Source of the DNA: CAYRLZ01 sp964425275
GTDB lineage: Bacteria > Hydrothermota > Tepidihabitantia > Tepidihabitantales > JBDRVQ01
Reading direction: 5' to 3'
Assembly: GCA_964425275.1 (NCBI GenBank)
Contig: CAYRLZ010000097.1
Span: 1 to 33,761 of the forward strand
Length of the DNA: 33,761 nt
The notes under the pieces are model-generated. The model searched no databases, was not told the origin of the DNA, and was given only the letters and a program-made list of their open reading frames with translations. The position numbers and the translations under genes are program-made. Below, in pieces: positions 8,782-16,909 of this stretch (the first letter of the stretch is position 1; each line of letters opens with the position of its first letter).

Positions 8782-10356
8782 TTAGCTCTCGGCTGGTATA
8801 ACCCGTGGTATAATGAAGATAATCAATTCATTCTTCTCTTTTTGGATGCGCTTATGGGTAAATAATGTGCCCAAAATTGGGATGTCGCCTAAGATTGGAA
8901 TCTTAGTCTTCGCCTCGGTTTCCTGTTCTTTTATTAATCCACCGATAACGATTACCTCGCCATCTTTAACACTTATCTGGGTCTTTGCCTGGCGCTTGGC
9001 AATAATTGGCATCTCTTGTTCTTGGGCAATTTTCCATCCAGTAATCGCCTCCACTTTTGTCTCAATCGCCATATTAATCCGACCATCTTCCGTTAGGTGG
9101 GGAGTAACTGATAAGCCAATCGGAATAAAGCGTTCCCGCCAACTATAGGTTCGTTCGCGGGTCTCCGGATCAACCCTGACCTCTAATAATGGGACCGAGA
9201 CCCCCATCTGGATATCTGAGGTCTGATTATCCAGGGTTAAACTCTGAGGATTGGCTAAGAGTTTCGCCTTGCCTCGGGAACTGAGTAAATCAAGGGCCGC
9301 CGACATCTGATTGAAGGTAATCTTGCCCAAAATCATCTCATTAATCTTAATTGGGAGGGCAAATTCTTCCCCAACCTTTGGTAGGTCGGCAATGGCGGCA
9401 GCTCGGATTGACCAATCAATCCCATAGATATCATCAGCGCTCATCGTCGTCTCAATAAATTTTGCCTCAATGGCAATCTGCGCCGGGGGCTTATCTAATT
9501 CCTTAATCAGGGCATCAATCTTAGAAAGACGGTCGGGAAAGTCGGTGACAATTAAAAGAGAGGTTCGTTTAGAACCACCACCTTCACCCACCCGACGGTA
9601 ACTCAATTCCACCTTTCCCTTTTCCGAGAGCGCCCTCTCTATTGCCTTCTTAGCGTCATCGGCTTCTAAATCATTTAGGGTATAGACCTTAGTAACCAGT
9701 TCGCCCTCAATATCTTTTTTCCGCGGTTTGATCATTATTACCCCTTCACCTAAATCTACGGCATTACAATCCACTGACTTTAAGAGGGCATCTAGGGCAA
9801 CCGGAAAGGGCACCTTCTCCAAACGCATAGTAATTACTCCCTTCACTTCGGGTGAGGATACAAAGTTGACATTAAAGAGGCTGGCTAACATTCGTAGGAC
9901 ATCAATGATATCGGCATTTTTCACATCCAGGGTAACGGTCTTAACCTCTTCTTTCTTTTCCGGAACAATGCCAAATGGTTCATCGGTGATATCCAGATAA
10001 ACGAAGTCTTTTTCCCGCCGACAGTGATATTTATAAAGTCCTTTTAGAAATACTTTAATCCGAACAATCATCGGTTCTTCTTTCCACTGTGTCACTTCTA
10101 TTTTCTTCACCGGCGGTAGATTGACGTTCAGGGTCTCAATTTCTATCTTATTGGCCGCATCAAATATATCCATAATAATCATCGGTGGTTCTTCTTGGTA
10201 GAAACTTCCGATATTCGGTGAGCCAGTCGTTGTGACCGTAATCCGGACCGCGCCAGAAATCCGGTCAATATTGATACTTTTTGCCTCTTTTTCGGCAAAG
10301 AGGCAGGAGGCCGAGATTATTAAAAAGAATAAGAAAATTTTTTTTATCTTTTTCAT
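8782..10356 (-). CDS. pilQ: Type IV pilus outer-membrane secretin PilQ
   Basis: 524 residues. It forms the outer-membrane pore through which the pilus passes. A signal peptide (cut near residue 21, after LFA) is followed by an AMIN-type domain (about 28-115), an STN domain (about 140-210: VTLDVKNADIIDVLRMLA), one secretin N domain (about 222-290) and the conserved secretin gate/barrel region to the end (IPILGDIPILGTLF). It is shorter than Pseudomonas PilQ, with a single AMIN and a single N1-type domain. The GGAGAGG site just upstream fixes the start. A GspD-type secretin is the alternative, but the AMIN domain and PilMNOP neighbours favour PilQ. Confidence 0.93.
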   Translation of the reverse strand: MKKIKKIFLFFLIISASCLFAEKEAKSINIDRISGAVRITVTTTGSPNIGSFYQEEPPMIIMDIFDAANKIEIETLNVNLPPVKKIEVTQWKEEPMIVRIKVFLKGLYKYHCRREKDFVYLDITDEPFGIVPEKKEEVKTVTLDVKNADIIDVLRMLASLFNVNFVSSPEVKGVITMRLEKVPFPVALDALLKSVDCNAVDLGEGVIMIKPRKKDIEGELVTKVYTLNDLEADDAKKAIERALSEKGKVELSYRRVGEGGGSKRTSLLIVTDFPDRLSKIDALIKELDKPPAQIAIEAKFIETTMSADDIYGIDWSIRAAAIADLPKVGEEFALPIKINEMILGKITFNQMSAALDLLSSRGKAKLLANPQSLTLDNQTSDIQMGVSVPLLEVRVDPETRERTYSWRERFIPIGLSVTPHLTEDGRINMAIETKVEAITGWKIAQEQEMPIIAKRQAKTQISVKDGEVIVIGGLIKEQETEAKTKIPILGDIPILGTLFTHKRIQKEKNELIIFIIPRVIPAES

Positions 10357-10378
10357 TCTCCTCTCCTTTTAATCGTTT

Positions 10379-10906
10379 CTATTCTCCTAAAAGAAGGGTA
10401 AATCTTCTCCCCCCCTTCTCAACTACTACTTTATCCTTTTCAATCGCCACGACCTTCTTACCGGCTATCTCATCACCAACCGCTAAAATTTGGTCGTTAA
10501 TCAAGGCATAAGACCGACTCTCGGAAATGGTGATGGCGGTTAGCCTTAGGTCCTTAATTTCCGAAATTGCGGAAAATTCTCGCACGAATGGGTCTTCTCC
10601 CCATTCTTCTTCTGGTTTCTCCTTAGCTAACGCGCTGGGTGGCTTGGCCACAGGTATTTCTTTTCTTACCTCTGGTTTTATCTCCTTCTCGCCCGGTCCC
10701 CCTTCTAACCTTTGTTCTTTTGTCTCTTTCTTATCTTCGGGCTTAGTGATTGATACTTCTTGGGTCTTCTTTACCGGGCGTTCCTTTTGGACCAACCGGC
10801 TCGTTTTTCTTTCGGAGATTTTTGATTTTGGTTTTCCCCGAAAGATGGTTAAGAGAAGAACTGCGATTACCACTACAGCTAAGATGATTACCAGCCGCTG
10901 ACGCAT
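10379..10906 (-). CDS. PilP/GspC-like inner-membrane protein (copy 2)
   Basis: 175 residues. One N-terminal membrane helix (LVIILAVVVIAVLLLTIF) is followed by a Lys/Glu/Pro-rich periplasmic linker (about 25-105). The C-terminal beta domain (DLRLTAITISESRSYALIND...VGDEIAGKKVVAIEKDKVVV) resembles the homology region of PilP and GspC, which binds the secretin. It lies 22 bp before pilQ, as pilP usually does. I place the start at the ATG at 10906 because AGGAGG (10917-10912) sits 5 nt upstream; a GTG at 10912 would overlap that site. No lipobox, unlike classical PilP. The next upstream gene is a paralogue with the same architecture. Confidence 0.7.
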   Translation of the reverse strand: MRQRLVIILAVVVIAVLLLTIFRGKPKSKISERKTSRLVQKERPVKKTQEVSITKPEDKKETKEQRLEGGPGEKEIKPEVRKEIPVAKPPSALAKEKPEEEWGEDPFVREFSAISEIKDLRLTAITISESRSYALINDQILAVGDEIAGKKVVAIEKDKVVVEKGGRRFTLLLGE

Positions 10907-10935
10907 TAGCACCTCCTCCTACGTTATTATTCCGG

Positions 10936-10995
10936 CCACCAAGGGTGCGGAAGATAGAAAGAGAAAAGTGGTCTTTTTAATTCTACCCTTGGTGG
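10936..10995. promoter_or_regulatory. Long-stem hairpin between the two PilP-like genes
   Basis: Perfect 11-bp inverted repeat CCACCAAGGGT (10936-10946) / ACCCTTGGTGG (10985-10995) with a 38-nt purine/pyrimidine-biased loop, in the 10907-11051 gap. In the operon's direction no T-run follows, so it is more likely an RNA-processing or stability element than a terminator. A smaller GC hairpin (CGCCCC 11041-11046 / GGGGCG 11065-11070) spans the preceding gene's stop codon. Confidence 0.45.
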
Positions 10996-11051
10996 TTTTT
11001 CGGATATATTTCTTTCTCTCTTAGACATAGAAATGCGCAACGCCCCTCCGG

Positions 11052-11570
11052 TTACGGAGAAGGTGGGGCGACACTCTCGCCCACCTTAACCTGTTTGGTT
11101 TCACCTTGATATTCAATGGTTATTCTATCCTTCTCAATCTTCACAATCCTTCGTCCTTTAATCTCATCATTTACTTTCATCGTCTTGCCATCAATTATTA
11201 CATAACCTCCGGTCTCGCTGTAAAATATCGCCTGTAAAACATTCAACCCGACACCTTTCTTTTTTCCGCTTTTACCGCGCAGCGCCTTGCGCCGCATCCG
11301 CTCTTCCAGTCTTCTCCGTTTTCTCTCCTCTCGTAAACGTTTCCTTTCTTCCCGCTTCCGCTTCCTCTCTAATTTCTTTTCCTCCGCGGTCATCTTTTTT
11401 TCCTTAGTTGACAATCCACCAACTTTCCTTCCGGTCTTTCGTCTCGGCGCCAGGGTATCGGTTGTCGTCTTCTTTCCTTTCGTTACTGGCCTCTTTGGCT
11501 TAAATGCCACCTGATAACCAATAAAGAGCAATAAGCCAATGACAATTAAGATAATTATTCCTCTTCTCAC
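11052..11570 (-). CDS. PilP/GspC-like protein with a highly charged helix (copy 1)
   Basis: 172 residues: an N-terminal membrane helix (IIILIVIGLLLFIGYQVAF), an unusually basic and acidic stretch at about 48-105 packed with K/R/E, and a C-terminal beta domain (LQAIFYSETGGYVIIDGKTMKVNDEIKGRRIVKIEKDRITI) like that of the neighbouring paralogue. The charged stretch alternates E and R/K at i to i+4 and could be a long single alpha-helix spanning the periplasm. The GTG start (11570) overlaps the pilO stop (GTGA), with GGAGG 6 nt upstream, so the two are translationally coupled. Probably part of the PilN-O-P inner-membrane alignment complex. Confidence 0.65.
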   Translation of the reverse strand: MRRGIIILIVIGLLLFIGYQVAFKPKRPVTKGKKTTTDTLAPRRKTGRKVGGLSTKEKKMTAEEKKLERKRKREERKRLREERKRRRLEERMRRKALRGKSGKKKGVGLNVLQAIFYSETGGYVIIDGKTMKVNDEIKGRRIVKIEKDRITIEYQGETKQVKVGESVAPPSP

Positions 11571-12142
11571 ATTAGCCTCCGGCCAAAAAGGCTTGACGAA
11601 TAGATATTTATTAAAAGGCGGGCTTCAATTGCCGGACGAATTTCCGACTTTCCGGTCATCTCTATCTCATACACTTTAATATAGAAGGGAAAGTCCTTTA
11701 ACGATTCAATGAACCTTCCGATATCTAGGTATTTGCCCTGGCAGGTGACTTCAAAGGGTATTGGCCTAATTGGTGTCGCCTCGTTTTCTTGTAAAAGGAG
11801 GGTATCCAGTCCTGGTGGTCTTATTGTGAGGAATCGCACCTCATATTTTTGCGCCTCGCTTGCTAATTTTTTGGTTAGTTCTAAGGCATAGTCGCGCGCC
11901 GTCACCTTTTCAATAAATTGCTGGTTGGCCTCTTCTAATTCTTTAATCTTTAGTTTCAGTCTCTCAATCTCACGCCCCAAGGCTCTTATCTCGGTTATTC
12001 GGGCCTGAACCTGTTTAATTTTATTATGAACCGCTAACCGGGAGGCAATACGCGGTCGGTAAAGAAAGATTAGGAAAAAGAGGAAAATAATTATAATCCC
12101 AACTATCCCAATGATTAAGATACTCCTTCCTTTGAGTGTCAT
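11567..12142 (-). CDS. pilO: Type IV pilus inner-membrane protein PilO
   Basis: 191 residues. One N-terminal transmembrane helix (IIGIVGIIIIFLFFLIFLY, about 10-28) is followed by a coiled coil (about 40-75: IKQVQARITEIRALGREIERLKLKIKELEE in part) and a ferredoxin-like periplasmic domain (PIPFEVTCQGKYLDIGRFIESL). This is the usual PilO layout, and PilO pairs with PilN. It starts 3 bp after the pilMN stop; the GGAG site overlaps that stop. It overlaps the next gene by 4 bp. Function is assigned from architecture and position, since PilO sequences diverge strongly. Confidence 0.85.
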   Translation of the reverse strand: MTLKGRSILIIGIVGIIIIFLFFLIFLYRPRIASRLAVHNKIKQVQARITEIRALGREIERLKLKIKELEEANQQFIEKVTARDYALELTKKLASEAQKYEVRFLTIRPPGLDTLLLQENEATPIRPIPFEVTCQGKYLDIGRFIESLKDFPFYIKVYEIEMTGKSEIRPAIEARLLINIYSSSLFGRRLM

Positions 12143-12145
12143 AGT

Positions 12146-13762
12146 TTACTCCGGTTCACATTCTAAGGTAAACTCTAATACATTTTCTCCTTCCCAGGAA
12201 GACTTTGTCTTATTAACCAGTTTCACATTCTTTAAGTTCTTGCCTAATTCAAGTTTAACCAAAAAAGAGGAAAGGTCAATCTCTTGAAATTCCGCTGGAC
12301 CAAAAACATTTCCCGCCAGTTTTATATTTCGCAGTCCAGTAAAGACGAGGCGTGTAATTTGAATATTAGGAGGAACCTCCCGACTCAAATATTTTAAGAG
12401 CGGAACTACTACCTCTTCAGTGCCCACAATCTCCCGTAAGAGTTTTCCTCTGGCCTCTAATTCCGAGACGCGCTGGACAAGAGCTGTATGTTGCTGCGCG
12501 ACCCTTTCTTCTTCTCTCAATTCCTTTTCGTATTTTTTTAGTTGGCCGCGTTGTAGGACCTCCTGGGTTGTTAGAAATAGGTAGATTATAATAAAAAGCG
12601 GGATTGTGACCACACCCATAGCCGATACTAAACCGATATCCCTTTTATAGTAACGTTTGGCTTTTAGGTCCTCGGGTAATAAATCGACCATCTTATGGTC
12701 AAAATGCAATCCTAAAGCGGCAACCAGCCGATGGCCAATCTCTTCTTCGGGTGTCGTGCCTGGTTTGTATAAGTTATGGGTCTTAAACGGATCAAAGATT
12801 TCGGTCGGGATTTTTAATTGCGCCTCAATATATTCTCTTAAACCCTTTAACTTTGCCCCGCCACCGCAGAGTAAGATACGAGAAATCATCGGCACATTAA
12901 ACTCCCGTTTATAGTAGTCAATACTTCGGTCAACCTCGGCCAAAAATCGCTCCAGCGCTGTTCTCTGCAAAGCAAAAAGCCTCTTTACCTTTATTCCGGA
13001 CGGCAGCCTTTCTTCGGAATCCTCCGAGGGAATGCCGTATTCCTTTTTATAGATTTCAGCCTCTTCGGCGGTGAGTGATAACTCACCCTCTTCGGTACTT
13101 ACCCTTACGGTCATCGCCTCGGTTATACTCTTCCCGCCCGCGGTTACCTGTCGGGCTAATCCAACCTCTCCTCCTTTCATAAAGAGAATATTGGTAAACT
13201 CGGCGCCGATATCTAAGACACAAATTACCTCTTCGGGACGTGGTCTAACAAATTGCCTTACCGCACCGGCTAAGGCAAAGGGAATCACGGAAATCGCCGA
13301 TGGTTCTAATCCGGTTTTTCTTAAGGTTGAGATATGGTCGGAGACGATATCCTTTCGGGCGGCCACAACCATCACATTGTCCCGGGGTACCCCAGCCTCC
13401 ATTACTGTGCCTAAGGGGCGAAAGTCTAATATCGCCTCGTCTAATGAGAAGGGGGAATATTTATCCAGTCTTAAAAGTATTGAGTCGCGCAGTTCTTTTC
13501 TTGACATCCGGGGAAAAGGTGCTTGACGCATACTCACCGCCGGTCCGGAGATAAAGGTATAAACTCGAGAAGGAGTAATGTCCCGGGTCAATTCGCGCAT
13601 CACCGTGGCGATATCCGAGACATCGGTTATTTCCTTCAGCCCGTAGGCAATTATTTTCCCTTTATCCATCAGAACAAATTTTACCGAACCCGTTCCAATA
13701 TCAATACCTAAGTCACCTTTTCCCTCGGACTTAAAGAACTTCTTGATATTTATCTCAGGCAT
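12146..13762 (-). CDS. pilM-pilN: PilM-PilN fusion protein
   Basis: 538 residues from the ATG at 13762, which has AAGGAGG 5 nt upstream. Residues about 1-350 are PilM, an actin-like cytoplasmic ATPase fold: GIDIGTGSVKFVLM, DIGAEFTNILFM, LLCGGGAKLKGLREYI. With almost no linker, residues about 358-538 are PilN: a short cytoplasmic MVDLLPEDL segment, a membrane helix (GVVTIPLFIIIYLFL), a coiled coil and a ferredoxin-like periplasmic domain. In ordinary type IVa systems PilM binds the N-terminal INLLP-like peptide of a separate PilN; here that peptide is joined to PilM. Met358 may be the ancestral PilN start. No frameshift or stop interrupts the junction. Confidence 0.9.
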   Translation of the reverse strand: MPEINIKKFFKSEGKGDLGIDIGTGSVKFVLMDKGKIIAYGLKEITDVSDIATVMRELTRDITPSRVYTFISGPAVSMRQAPFPRMSRKELRDSILLRLDKYSPFSLDEAILDFRPLGTVMEAGVPRDNVMVVAARKDIVSDHISTLRKTGLEPSAISVIPFALAGAVRQFVRPRPEEVICVLDIGAEFTNILFMKGGEVGLARQVTAGGKSITEAMTVRVSTEEGELSLTAEEAEIYKKEYGIPSEDSEERLPSGIKVKRLFALQRTALERFLAEVDRSIDYYKREFNVPMISRILLCGGGAKLKGLREYIEAQLKIPTEIFDPFKTHNLYKPGTTPEEEIGHRLVAALGLHFDHKMVDLLPEDLKAKRYYKRDIGLVSAMGVVTIPLFIIIYLFLTTQEVLQRGQLKKYEKELREEERVAQQHTALVQRVSELEARGKLLREIVGTEEVVVPLLKYLSREVPPNIQITRLVFTGLRNIKLAGNVFGPAEFQEIDLSSFLVKLELGKNLKNVKLVNKTKSSWEGENVLEFTLECEPE

Positions 13763-13807
13763 CAAAACCTCCTTTTATTTTGGCCTGTTTCCTGTCTACT
13801 ATCCATC

Positions 13808-14962
13808 TTATTCTACTCCAACCCGGAATTCAATTAAAGAACCTTCACTGAATCTAATCTTTACTCTCCTTCCCCACATATTTAGGGGAGCACCGGCTCC
13901 GGATGATGCGGAATTAAATCCTCTTAAAGCCAGGTCAGCCGTTCCTCGGGGGATAAAAGTAAGGGGCAAGATAAAATCCGCTACTACGCCCTCTCCCTTC
14001 CTCTCCACTCCATACCAATCCCAATAGGTAATTATTCCTTCGGCATCGGTTATCTTTTCGTAATAACCAACCGTATCACGAATATCCTCCAGGGTAAGAG
14101 AAAAAACCTTCACCGTCTCACTAGTTGGATTCATCACCCGGAAATAGAAGGAAGAAGAGTCGTCAGTGAAGACGGAACAGGAATGGGCATGATAAACCAG
14201 TTGTCCCTTTAGTGTTCTCGGCAACTTAAAATCAACCATCACCCGGGAATTGGGGGGTAGGCAGACAAATTTTTCCAGGGTCTCATAAGGGGTGAGAAGA
14301 GACAACCGGTGCCGACCGATTGGTATCCCGGAGAGTTGATAGGAACCAGAAGGTGTTGGTTGAATAGAATCTTCTTTCATTTCTCCGTTTTTGGGGTAGG
14401 ATATTTTTATCTTTATCTTATTGGCGAAATCACCGGGTGGAATATTTTCTCGGTCCGTAACCTGTCCAAAGACCGTGTTATTAAAAAGTTCATCGGGACT
14501 CTCCGCAATCTTAGAAGTGAGGGTAACTGCGCCATTGCCAAAACTTCTTAATGTTAAATCCTCCGGTAAATATTGATAATCTCTTCCCCAGGCATCTTTT
14601 TTATAAGCCTCCCGGGCCTCGGTAAACGATAATTTGTAATAAGGACCTTTCCAGAGCGGTCCTTCCGGATGAACAAGACTGCCCAGACTATCCGGCAGTT
14701 TCCCCATATCCCCCACATAACCAAAGTCTATTCTCTTACCGTCACTAATCAACGCCGGATCCCCAGTTATTGCTTTAATCAGCGCCTTCATCTCAGCCAT
14801 CGTCTCATCAAAAAGTCCTCGCTCCCTTACTCGGTCAATTGCCGAAAGGGTAACACTCGCTAAGACGCCGATGATGACCATTACCAGAATGAGCTCCAAA
14901 AGCGTAACACCTTTTTGCGTTTTGCGTTTTGCGTTATTAATGGCTTTAAGTTCTTCAGGCAT
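13808..14962 (-). CDS. Large prepilin-like protein with C-terminal beta domains
   Basis: 384 residues. An 18-residue leader rich in K/R ends at G|VTLLELILVMVIIG, the class III cleavage site with Glu at +5. The following pseudopilin region resembles GspG (ending near LNVFFNN-type sequence, here LFNNTVFGQV). Then come a carboxypeptidase-regulatory-like beta domain (about 165-255) and a further Ig-like region (about 256-384: FYFRVMNPTSETVKVFSL). Such size suggests a minor, possibly tip-located pilin with binding function (inference). It begins 1 bp after the preceding gene stops, so it is probably translated by coupling. The leader is partly encoded by heptamer repeats. Confidence 0.8.
   Translation of the reverse strand: MPEELKAINNAKRKTQKGVTLLELILVMVIIGVLASVTLSAIDRVRERGLFDETMAEMKALIKAITGDPALISDGKRIDFGYVGDMGKLPDSLGSLVHPEGPLWKGPYYKLSFTEAREAYKKDAWGRDYQYLPEDLTLRSFGNGAVTLTSKIAESPDELFNNTVFGQVTDRENIPPGDFANKIKIKISYPKNGEMKEDSIQPTPSGSYQLSGIPIGRHRLSLLTPYETLEKFVCLPPNSRVMVDFKLPRTLKGQLVYHAHSCSVFTDDSSSFYFRVMNPTSETVKVFSLTLEDIRDTVGYYEKITDAEGIITYWDWYGVERKGEGVVADFILPLTFIPRGTADLALRGFNSASSGAGAPLNMWGRRVKIRFSEGSLIEFRVGVE
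14913..14933 (-). repeat. TTTTGCG heptamer repeat inside a prepilin leader
   Basis: Three perfect tandem copies of TTTTGCG (plus strand), encoding part of the AKRKTQKG leader peptide on the minus strand. Confidence 0.85.
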
Positions 14963-14963
14963 A

Positions 14964-15785
14964 TTAAGGGAAAATACTGTTAAATCTTACCACCAGGTCA
15001 GTCTTTCCCACCTTAGGATAAACGGTGATATAACGGTCAATTGACTCGCGGGTGACCGTATCGCGCAGAACGCTAATCAATCTTACCTTACCCTGGGGTA
15101 TCGGAGAAAAAGCAAATTGTCCGGGCCGGTGTGGTTCAAATACCGCTGAATCCTTTCGGAGACGTCCCTGCCAGGGATAGATAATATAAAGGGAAACACC
15201 TTTCGTCGGGCGATTCCCATAGGCATCTTCTACATATCCCGAGACTGTGTTATTTAAGAAATCAGCCGGCTGGTTCCCGATTTTTTTAGTCAATCCTCGG
15301 CCATACTCTTGGGCCTGGCCAGCAAAACTCCGGATAAATAAACTCTCCGAATTATAAACATAACTATCACCCCAGGCATCAAATAGAAACGAACGGGGAT
15401 TTTCGGCAAAAGTTGCCTTGATGTAAGGTCCGCGCCATAGTCCGGTATCAACATACTCGGGTCGGTTTGATAGGTCAATCAAATTTCTGGGCAACATCCC
15501 GCAATCGCCAACAAAACCAAAATCAACCCTTTCGCCCATAACCCGAATTCGCTCATCGCCGACAATTGAGCGGGCAATCTCTTCTAACTCTTTAATCGTC
15601 TCCTCGTATCTCCCCTTCTCCAAGGTTACATCCCAGGTTCTTACCGCGGCGGTGGCCAAGAGCCCGATGATAATAAGAACAACCAAAAGTTCTAAGAGCG
15701 TCACACCCGACCAAGACGCCAACCGCCAGTGGATAACGGATAACGGATAACGGATAACGGGCATAAACTTTGAGTTCCTCTTCAT
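14964..15785 (-). CDS. Prepilin-like protein with carboxypeptidase-regulatory-like domain
   Basis: 273 residues. A 27-residue leader (MKRNSKFMPVIRYPL and on) ends at G|VTLLELLVVLIIIGLLA, a standard prepilin site with Glu +5. The GspG-like body (about 45-165) includes SFLFDAWGDSYVY. A C-terminal beta domain starts at DFLNNTVSGYVEDAYGNRP and matches the equivalent part of the next gene downstream (LFNNTVFGQVTDR), so the two are duplicates of one ancestor. The long leader results from four tandem 7-bp repeats in its coding DNA. Start 15785 follows the previous stop by 3 bp. Confidence 0.8.
   Translation of the reverse strand: MKRNSKFMPVIRYPLSVIHWRLASWSGVTLLELLVVLIIIGLLATAAVRTWDVTLEKGRYEETIKELEEIARSIVGDERIRVMGERVDFGFVGDCGMLPRNLIDLSNRPEYVDTGLWRGPYIKATFAENPRSFLFDAWGDSYVYNSESLFIRSFAGQAQEYGRGLTKKIGNQPADFLNNTVSGYVEDAYGNRPTKGVSLYIIYPWQGRLRKDSAVFEPHRPGQFAFSPIPQGKVRLISVLRDTVTRESIDRYITVYPKVGKTDLVVRFNSIFP
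15731..15760 (-). repeat. GGATAAC heptamer repeat inside a prepilin leader
   Basis: Four perfect tandem GGATAAC units plus GG on the plus strand. On the minus strand they encode the VIRYPLSVI stretch of the leader. The paralogous leader at 16323-16346 has the same flanks with only about two degenerate units. Confidence 0.9.
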
Positions 15786-15788
15786 ACC

Positions 15789-16370
15789 CTAAAACAAAAC
15801 TATAATATCATCATTCTCCGTATATGGTGGGGCAGAAGGATTGTACCACTCACCATTTGGGCCGGCGCTCTTCAAACCTAAGGTTTCACCATCCGGTGAG
15901 AAATGATAAAGAATTGGATTTCCCCAGGCGTCATTAAGGAAACTGAATTTTCCATCATCCCGCACATAAGGACCATGCCAACCATGTTTCGTCCAGGGAT
16001 CCCAGAGTGGAATTGGTTCCCGCCCCGGATAAACAAACTCACCTCCTAAGGTATCGGGTCGGTTGGTTAAGAGTTCAATCAGATGACGGGGAAAACGTCC
16101 AACATCGCCCTTAAATCCCATATCTAAATACTGGCCGCTTCCGGTAATCTCCGGATTACCAACAATCGCCTTTCGTAACTCCAATAAACTCCGTTTGGTC
16201 GCGGTAATATAAGCGTTTCTTTGAACCCTTGAGACGAGCGGCGGGACAAAGAAGGCGATTAATGTCCCAATAATTGATATGACGATTAAGATTTCGAGGA
16301 GCGTCATACCCGGCCAAAACGCCAACCGCCAGCGGATAATGGATATGAACTTTGAATTCTTAGTCATCAT
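15789..16370 (-). CDS. GspG-like pseudopilin / minor pilin
   Basis: 193 residues. A 21-residue leader (MMTKNSKFISIIRWRLAFWPG) ends at G|MTLLEILIVISIIGTLIAF; Glu +5 is present. The globular part carries GspG-like features: a disordered start, then LNDAWGNPILYHFSPDGETLGLKSAGPNGEW near the C-terminus. No extra C-terminal domain, unlike the two genes after it. The ATG directly abuts the stop of the upstream pilin gene (TAAATG), so translation is coupled. The leader has strong similarity (NSKF...WRLA.W.G) to that of the next gene, showing duplication. Confidence 0.82.
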   Translation of the reverse strand: MMTKNSKFISIIRWRLAFWPGMTLLEILIVISIIGTLIAFFVPPLVSRVQRNAYITATKRSLLELRKAIVGNPEITGSGQYLDMGFKGDVGRFPRHLIELLTNRPDTLGGEFVYPGREPIPLWDPWTKHGWHGPYVRDDGKFSFLNDAWGNPILYHFSPDGETLGLKSAGPNGEWYNPSAPPYTENDDIIVLF

Positions 16371-16904
16371 TTAATTATGTAAAACAAAAATTTTAATATC
16401 ACCCTCTGGGGTAAAACTCCGGATACTCTGTCCCACCCGATTCATACCGACCAGCCCCCACTTGCTTGGCTCGGACATTCCCGGTGGGGTATATACCGCA
16501 TAACGCATCTGTCCGGGGTCATAACCCCAGACATCATTTGGACCATCTTCATTGGTATTGGCACAATCCTCTGGGTTATCATAATCTTCTTCATTAAAAT
16601 CTTCCGGTTCCATTTCTTTACCGGTGTAGGGGTTAGTTGGAAATTTTCCCAATCGCACTTCATAGACCCCTCCGGGAAAGATATAACCATAACCATCCTC
16701 ATAGAAATCATCGGCATAATAGCCTCTCTCCAAAAAGAAGGTTTCAATTACTACCTGGCAATAGCGCATATTCCCAATTACCGCACTCTGCCTGGCCCTT
16801 TCTCTGATCAATTGAAAATTGGGAACCTGCATTGATAATAAGATACCGATAATCGCGATGATTATTAGGAGTTCCATTAGGGTAAAACCACTTCTCTCGC
16901 TCAT
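16371..16904 (-). CDS. Type IV pilin, probable major subunit, first gene of the pilus operon
   Basis: 177 residues from the ATG at 16904. The 6-residue leader MSERSG is followed by FTLMELLIIIAIIGILLSMQ, a canonical type IVa prepilin (cleavage after Gly6, Glu +5). An upstream in-frame TTG at 16937 is actually the -35 box (TTGACA) of the promoter, and a 17-residue-type leader from there would be wrong for a major pilin. The body is acidic (many D/E/N at about 85-125), possibly metal-binding, and ends FTPEGDIKIFVLHN. Being first, with the strongest promoter and shortest leader, it is the best candidate for the major pilin, though it could be a pseudopilin. Confidence 0.8.
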   Translation of the reverse strand: MSERSGFTLMELLIIIAIIGILLSMQVPNFQLIRERARQSAVIGNMRYCQVVIETFFLERGYYADDFYEDGYGYIFPGGVYEVRLGKFPTNPYTGKEMEPEDFNEEDYDNPEDCANTNEDGPNDVWGYDPGQMRYAVYTPPGMSEPSKWGLVGMNRVGQSIRSFTPEGDIKIFVLHN

Positions 16905-16909
16905 AATAT

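Noticed and set aside
10281..13711. Plus-strand open frames opposite the pilus genes
   Set aside because: All overlap well-supported leftward pil genes in antisense, with compositions explained by the codon use of those genes.
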